Assembly: GCA_964519365.1 (NCBI GenBank)
Contig: CAZFHP010000028.1
Location: forward strand, 1-18,311
DNA: 18,311 nucleotides
From: CAZFHP01 sp964519365
GTDB lineage: Bacteria; Babelota; Babeliae; Babelales; RVW-14
Direction: 5' to 3'
Both the position numbers and the translations under genes were made by a program. The notes beneath the pieces were generated by a model, which had not been told where the DNA came from, made no database searches, and saw only the letters and a program-made list of their open reading frames with translations. Every line of letters starts with the position of its first letter. The stretch's first letter is position 1. Positions 15,049 through 18,311 of the stretch are shown in pieces.

Positions 15049-15780
15049 ATGGTTTCACATGATTTTTTTGCCATGCTTAATAAGTTGGCAATTTTTTTCC
15101 CGGTTTTTCTTTTAGTTTTTACCTGGCGAGGGTTTGTTAAAGCCTTTGTTGCTAAACTTATGGGTGACGATACAGCACAAGAAGATGGTTTTTTAACGCT
15201 TAACCCCTTGGCCCATGTGGATATTTTAGGGTTAACGATTATTCTTTTTGCTCTCTTTTTTCTTGGTTGGATGCTTTCTGAAACATTGCCTCGTGGCATG
15301 CTTGTTCTTATGCTTCTTGCCTTTGGAATACGATGGACCATTCCCATTTCTATAAACGACAGTAATTTTAAACATTATCGTTTAGGCGGCATTCTTACGA
15401 GCCTTTCCGGGTCTCTAGGAAATTTTGTTCTAGCGTTTTTCATGATCTTACTTGGCAAGATACTTGCAACACATGTTTTTCTTGAGACATCTGCGCGTTA
15501 CGTCAGTGTTACGATTTTTGAGCTTTTGCGTGCTGTTATTGATATAGCGGTATGGTTTGGCGTTATCGATCTTATTCCTATACCACCGTTTGATGGTGGC
15601 CGAGCCTTGCGATATCTTTTGCCACATTCGCAACAACATATAGTTGATTGGCTTGAAGAGTATTCGCTCTTTATTATTCTCATACTCTTTTTTGTGCCGT
15701 TCATAAGTGATTTTTTTTGGGGAGCGCTTCACATGTTTAATTTATATGTTAAAGCTCTTATGATTAAACTTTTATTTTAG
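15049..15780 (+). CDS. M50-family membrane protein lacking the HExxH zinc site (pseudoprotease)
   Basis: The 243-aa polytopic protein aligns with the intact M50 protease encoded next. Shared landmarks are LTLNPLAHVDILG (49-61), the NFKxxR segment with LTSLSG (106-121), and DLIPIPPFDGGR (174-185), which keeps the second zinc-ligand Asp182. The catalytic motif is gone. Where the neighbour has SFHEFAHA, this protein has TWRGFVKA (25-32), so both zinc His and the Glu are replaced by Arg27, Lys31 and Gly28. The AGP loop is also changed to SGS, and about 20 extra residues lie after the first landmark. The frame extends upstream to 14980, but the ATG at 15049 is preferred, with AGGAA 10 nt upstream and a start beyond the repeats. 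It may be a regulatory or structural partner, or it may bind substrate without cutting. The frame is intact, so it is not a pseudogene. Confidence 0.8.
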   Translation: MVSHDFFAMLNKLAIFFPVFLLVFTWRGFVKAFVAKLMGDDTAQEDGFLTLNPLAHVDILGLTIILFALFFLGWMLSETLPRGMLVLMLLAFGIRWTIPISINDSNFKHYRLGGILTSLSGSLGNFVLAFFMILLGKILATHVFLETSARYVSVTIFELLRAVIDIAVWFGVIDLIPIPPFDGGRALRYLLPHSQQHIVDWLEEYSLFIILILFFVPFISDFFWGALHMFNLYVKALMIKLLF

Positions 15781-15791
15781 GAATTTATATT

Positions 15792-16427
15792 ATGATGACC
15801 CATAGTTTTAGTGATTTTCTGGCCCAAGTAGTCATACTTTTGCCTGCGTTTTTAATCTCACTATCATTTCATGAGTTTGCTCATGCGTGGGTAGCAACGC
15901 GTTTTGGTGATAGTACGCCAAGTCGTATGGGGCGCTTAACGCTTAACCCATTAGCGCATATTGACCCAATGGGGCTTTTGTTCTTGCTTATTTTTCGCAT
16001 AGGCTGGGCAAAGCCTGTTATTTTTGACCAACGTAATTTCAAGTCGCCTCGTCTACATTCTATTTTAACAGCGCTTGCGGGACCGTTTTCGAATTATTTA
16101 CTTGCACTTTTCTGTTTTTATTTTATTGCGTATTTTCCAAGTAATTTTTTATCGCCCGCTGTTTCAATAAGTCTTTTGCAAATTTTAAAAGCAACAGCAT
16201 ACGTTAATATTATGCTTGGGACGTTTAATATCTTGCCAATACCCCCGCTAGACGGGAGTCATGTTATTACGGCGTTTTTAGCCAAAAGCCATCCTGAAAT
16301 TCTTGTTTGGCTGTATCGTTATTCTATGTTTATACTCATTGGGCTTTTTATTTTACCACCAACACGGCTTATGCTTGTACGTCTAATTTTTATAGCAGAA
16401 TATTTGATTCGATCATTAGTCTTTTAA
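15792..16427 (+). CDS. membrane metalloprotease, M50 (site-2 protease) family
   Basis: Intramembrane zinc protease of the short YwhC/YdiL-like M50 group without a PDZ domain, 211 aa. The zinc site is complete: HEFAH at 27-31 inside the first helix, and NILPIPPLDGSH with Asp154 as the third ligand. LTLNPLAHIDPMG (49-61), RIGWAKPV (69-76) and LTALAGPFSN (92-101) are family-typical. It starts 11 bp after the inactive paralogue, and its ribosome site (AGGAA) overlaps that gene's TAG stop. Tight coupling makes a hetero-complex of the two plausible. The substrate is unknown; family members act on membrane-bound anti-sigma factors or signal-peptide remnants, and others have no known target. Confidence 0.92.
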   Translation: MMTHSFSDFLAQVVILLPAFLISLSFHEFAHAWVATRFGDSTPSRMGRLTLNPLAHIDPMGLLFLLIFRIGWAKPVIFDQRNFKSPRLHSILTALAGPFSNYLLALFCFYFIAYFPSNFLSPAVSISLLQILKATAYVNIMLGTFNILPIPPLDGSHVITAFLAKSHPEILVWLYRYSMFILIGLFILPPTRLMLVRLIFIAEYLIRSLVF

Positions 16428-16441
16428 ACCCGAGTATATCG

Positions 16442-17638
16442 ATGAAAACAATAGAACCTATTTTTGAAAAATTAAAACACGGAACAGTTCAAGTTATTCC
16501 TGAAGATGCTTTTAAAAAGAAGCTTGAAAAAAAGAAAACTCTGAAAATTAAATTAGGCATGGATCCAACTGCGCCTGATTTGCATTTGGGGCACGCTGTA
16601 GTGCTTAACAAAATGCGACAGTTCCAAGACCTTGGGCACACTGTTATATTTTTAATTGGCGATTTTACGGCCCGGATAGGTGACCCGACAGGTAAATCAA
16701 AAACGCGACCACCGTTAACAGAAGACGATATTAAAAAGAACGCACAGACATACTTTGAGCAAGTAAGCAAAATTCTTGATCCAGACAAAACAGAGATTCG
16801 TTATAATTCTGAGTGGCTTAATAAACTTAATTTTGCAGATGTTTTAAAACTAGCAGGCAAAACGACGCTCGCCAGATTAATAGAACGAGAAGATTTTCAA
16901 AATAGACTTGAGCAAAATATTTCAATAGGCTTTCATGAACTTTTTTATCCTATCATGCAAGGGTACGACTCTGTCGTATTAGAAGCTGACATAGAACTTG
17001 GGGGTACAGACCAGACGTTTAACTTATTAATGGGGCGTGATTTACAAGAGCATTATGATCAAGAGCCGCAGGTTATTATGACCATGCCATTGCTTGAGGG
17101 TCTTGATGGTGTGCAAAAGATGTCCAAAAGTTTGGGTAACTATGTTGGGCTATGGGAAGAGCCAGTTCAAGTATATGGTAAACTTATGTCTGTTTCTGAT
17201 ACGCTTATGTGGCGCTATTATCATTTGTTATTAGACAAAACAGAACAAGAAATTACGATGTTACAAAAAGATGTTCATCAAGAAAAACGTCATCCCATGA
17301 AGCTTAAAAAAGAAATGGCGTTTGGGATTATCAAGCGCTTTTGGTCAGAACAAGAAGCGCACAAAGCTCAAGGAAATTTTGAAGCGCTTTTTCAAAAGCA
17401 AGATTATTCGCAAGCAAAAGAAGCAGCTATTCTTTCTCATATCTCTAATCCCATCTGGATTGTAACGCTTTTAAAAGAACTTAAAACAATCTCAAGCTCG
17501 TCTGAAGCAAAACGTCTTATTCAATCAGGGGCTGTTCTTGTCGACGATAAAAAAATCACAGACTTTAAAGCAGAAATTACATGCACGTCTGGGATGATCG
17601 TTAAAGTTGGCAAACATAGAATTTATAAACTCGCCTAA
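16442..17638 (+). CDS. tyrS: tyrosyl-tRNA synthetase
   Basis: Class I aminoacyl-tRNA synthetase that charges tRNA-Tyr with tyrosine. The reading frame is open from 16307, inside the M50 gene, but MKTIEPIF at 16442 is the normal N-terminus and gives 398 aa, the usual length of the TyrZ-like subgroup. HLGH at 48-51 is the HIGH-type motif, and KMSKS is at 226-230 in VQKMSKSLGN. The ELGGTDQTFN segment lies before it, and a C-terminal S4 RNA-binding domain covers about 335-398 (SSSSEAKRLIQSGAVLVDD). The ribosome site is weak (CCGAG). It begins 14 bp after the M50 protease stop on the same strand, so it is probably transcribed with that pair. Confidence 0.95.
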   Translation: MKTIEPIFEKLKHGTVQVIPEDAFKKKLEKKKTLKIKLGMDPTAPDLHLGHAVVLNKMRQFQDLGHTVIFLIGDFTARIGDPTGKSKTRPPLTEDDIKKNAQTYFEQVSKILDPDKTEIRYNSEWLNKLNFADVLKLAGKTTLARLIEREDFQNRLEQNISIGFHELFYPIMQGYDSVVLEADIELGGTDQTFNLLMGRDLQEHYDQEPQVIMTMPLLEGLDGVQKMSKSLGNYVGLWEEPVQVYGKLMSVSDTLMWRYYHLLLDKTEQEITMLQKDVHQEKRHPMKLKKEMAFGIIKRFWSEQEAHKAQGNFEALFQKQDYSQAKEAAILSHISNPIWIVTLLKELKTISSSSEAKRLIQSGAVLVDDKKITDFKAEITCTSGMIVKVGKHRIYKLA

Positions 17639-17673
17639 TGGTGATAACGCTGGTCTATAAATAAAAATAGCTC

Positions 17674-17701
17674 TTGACAAAAAAGAACCCCTCTGTAATC
17701 T
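17674..17701 (+). promoter_or_regulatory. candidate promoter for the terminal methyltransferase gene
   Basis: A perfect TTGACA (17674-17679) is followed, after 16 bp, by TAATCT (17696-17701), a weak -10. A better TAAAAT at 17707-17712 is too far away (27 bp). The placement in the 143-bp gap after tyrS supports a new transcription unit, but not strongly. Confidence 0.35.
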
Positions 17702-17781
17702 TTGTCTAAAATTTGTGTGTTTTTATTGTGTGCTTTAATTGGGGACCTATTGTATTCCAATATAGTTATAAAGGGGTTGAT

Positions 17782-18311
17782 ATGAGATCTTCTATTATTA
17801 CTTCTGTTGTTATGAGTGTGGTCATATTTTTGAGCTTGGACCAAGTATTTCCTGGTTGTTTTTCTCGTAAAACGGGGGCTTTTGTTCGTGAAATTTTTCT
17901 TCATCCCAAGCAAACCGGATCATTTGGGGAAAGTGGTCCGATGCTTGCAAACCAAATGGTTGTTACAGGTTTTAGTTTGTGTGATGTTGAAGATAGCGAA
18001 GGGATAGACATTCTTGAAGTTGGCGCAGGAACGGGTCCATTTACAGAGAAAATTGTTAAACTTGCTGGAAAGAACGACAGAATTCACGTTATTGAATGTA
18101 ATCCTAGATTGGCAGAAATTCTAAGACAAAATTTTAAGCATGATGATCGTGTAACGGTTCATTGTTGTTTTTTGAGAGATTTTAAATTGCCAGAAAATTG
18201 TACTTGTTTTCCCTTAATATTTTGTGGGTTGCCGTGGAACCAGATGAATTCAAAGCAGGTAGAAGAAAATTTGGATGCGATAAGAAGACTTCGTGCTGAT
18301 GATGGGGTATT
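17782..18311 (+). CDS. SAM-dependent methyltransferase, phospholipid N-methyltransferase-like (3' end outside window)
   Basis: The first 176 codons are present. Class I methyltransferase fold: the SAM-binding motif I is ILEVGAGTGPF at 77-87, HVIECNPRLAEIL at 102-114 is the acidic loop after beta2, and IFCGLPWN at 146-153 is motif IV. The preceding HPKQTGSFGESGPMLANQM segment and the GLP(W/F)N motif match the COG3963/PmtA-type family that methylates phosphatidylethanolamine. The related KsgA/Erm rRNA dimethylases usually have NLPY-type motifs. The first 20 or so residues (SSIITSVVMSVVIFLSL) form a hydrophobic helix, so the enzyme may be held at the membrane or exported. AAGGGG lies 6 nt before the ATG. 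The substrate assignment is inferred from family resemblance and is moderate at best. Confidence 0.72.
   Translation, partial: MRSSIITSVVMSVVIFLSLDQVFPGCFSRKTGAFVREIFLHPKQTGSFGESGPMLANQMVVTGFSLCDVEDSEGIDILEVGAGTGPFTEKIVKLAGKNDRIHVIECNPRLAEILRQNFKHDDRVTVHCCFLRDFKLPENCTCFPLIFCGLPWNQMNSKQVEENLDAIRRLRADDGV

Noticed and set aside
15049..15780. The first M50 gene as a decayed pseudogene
   Set aside because: The frame is uninterrupted, the ribosome site and promoter are good, and the non-catalytic landmarks are kept, so a functional inactive homologue is more likely.
16307..16441. 45-codon N-terminal extension of tyrosyl-tRNA synthetase
   Set aside because: It overlaps the M50 protease gene in another frame, and the family N-terminus begins at 16442.

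Overview
The window looks like the chromosome of an AT-rich, host-associated bacterium that uses the standard stop codons (TGA, TAA and TAG all end genes here). Three things point that way. There is a concentrative nucleoside importer followed by a run of short exported proteins with no recognisable family. A class II Fic enzyme is present. Two large membrane proteins carry tetratricopeptide repeats (TPRs). This mix resembles Candidatus Dependentiae (TM6/Babeliae) or another intracellular lineage. That placement is a guess from gene content, not a phylogenetic result.

Layout. Positions 1-1762 (-) hold the first 587 codons of gyrB, whose 3' end is outside the window. A strong-looking gyrB promoter overlaps the start of the divergent pair tadA-dksA (1896-2742, +), which is followed by tRNA-Thr(CGT) (2795-2869, +). 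From 6251 down to 2900 (-) a CNT/NupC nucleoside transporter is followed by four small signal-peptide proteins. Two of these are very cysteine-rich, and the last three genes are joined by 4-bp ATGA overlaps. The 381-bp gap at 6252-6632 holds a G-run and two spaced palindromes sharing a TTGAAT core. These sit over the likely promoter of a Fic protein with a C-terminal winged-helix-like tail (6633-7787, +).

From 14813 down to 7817 (-) runs a compact series: two tandem GT-C-like membrane/TPR proteins, a bifunctional phosphoglucose/phosphomannose isomerase, ribosomal protein L31 (rpmE) and release factor 1 (prfA). The two TPR proteins resemble eukaryotic TMTC O-mannosyltransferases and sit next to an isomerase that can make mannose-6-phosphate. 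This suggests, by inference only, a glycan or protein-mannosylation unit.

On the + strand from about 14943, a good sigma70-type promoter and three 11-bp tandem repeats precede a tandem pair of M50 (site-2-protease) membrane proteins. The first has lost the HExxH zinc site and the second keeps it. tyrS follows 14 bp later. The window ends inside a SAM-dependent methyltransferase resembling phospholipid N-methyltransferases (17782 onward), with a membrane-anchor-like N-terminus.

Most of the window is housekeeping. The parts worth a second look are the inactive/active M50 pair with its leader repeats, the Fic operator array, the coupled small exported proteins, and the TMTC-like/isomerase unit. 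No CRISPR array, insertion sequence, integrase or attachment site was seen.
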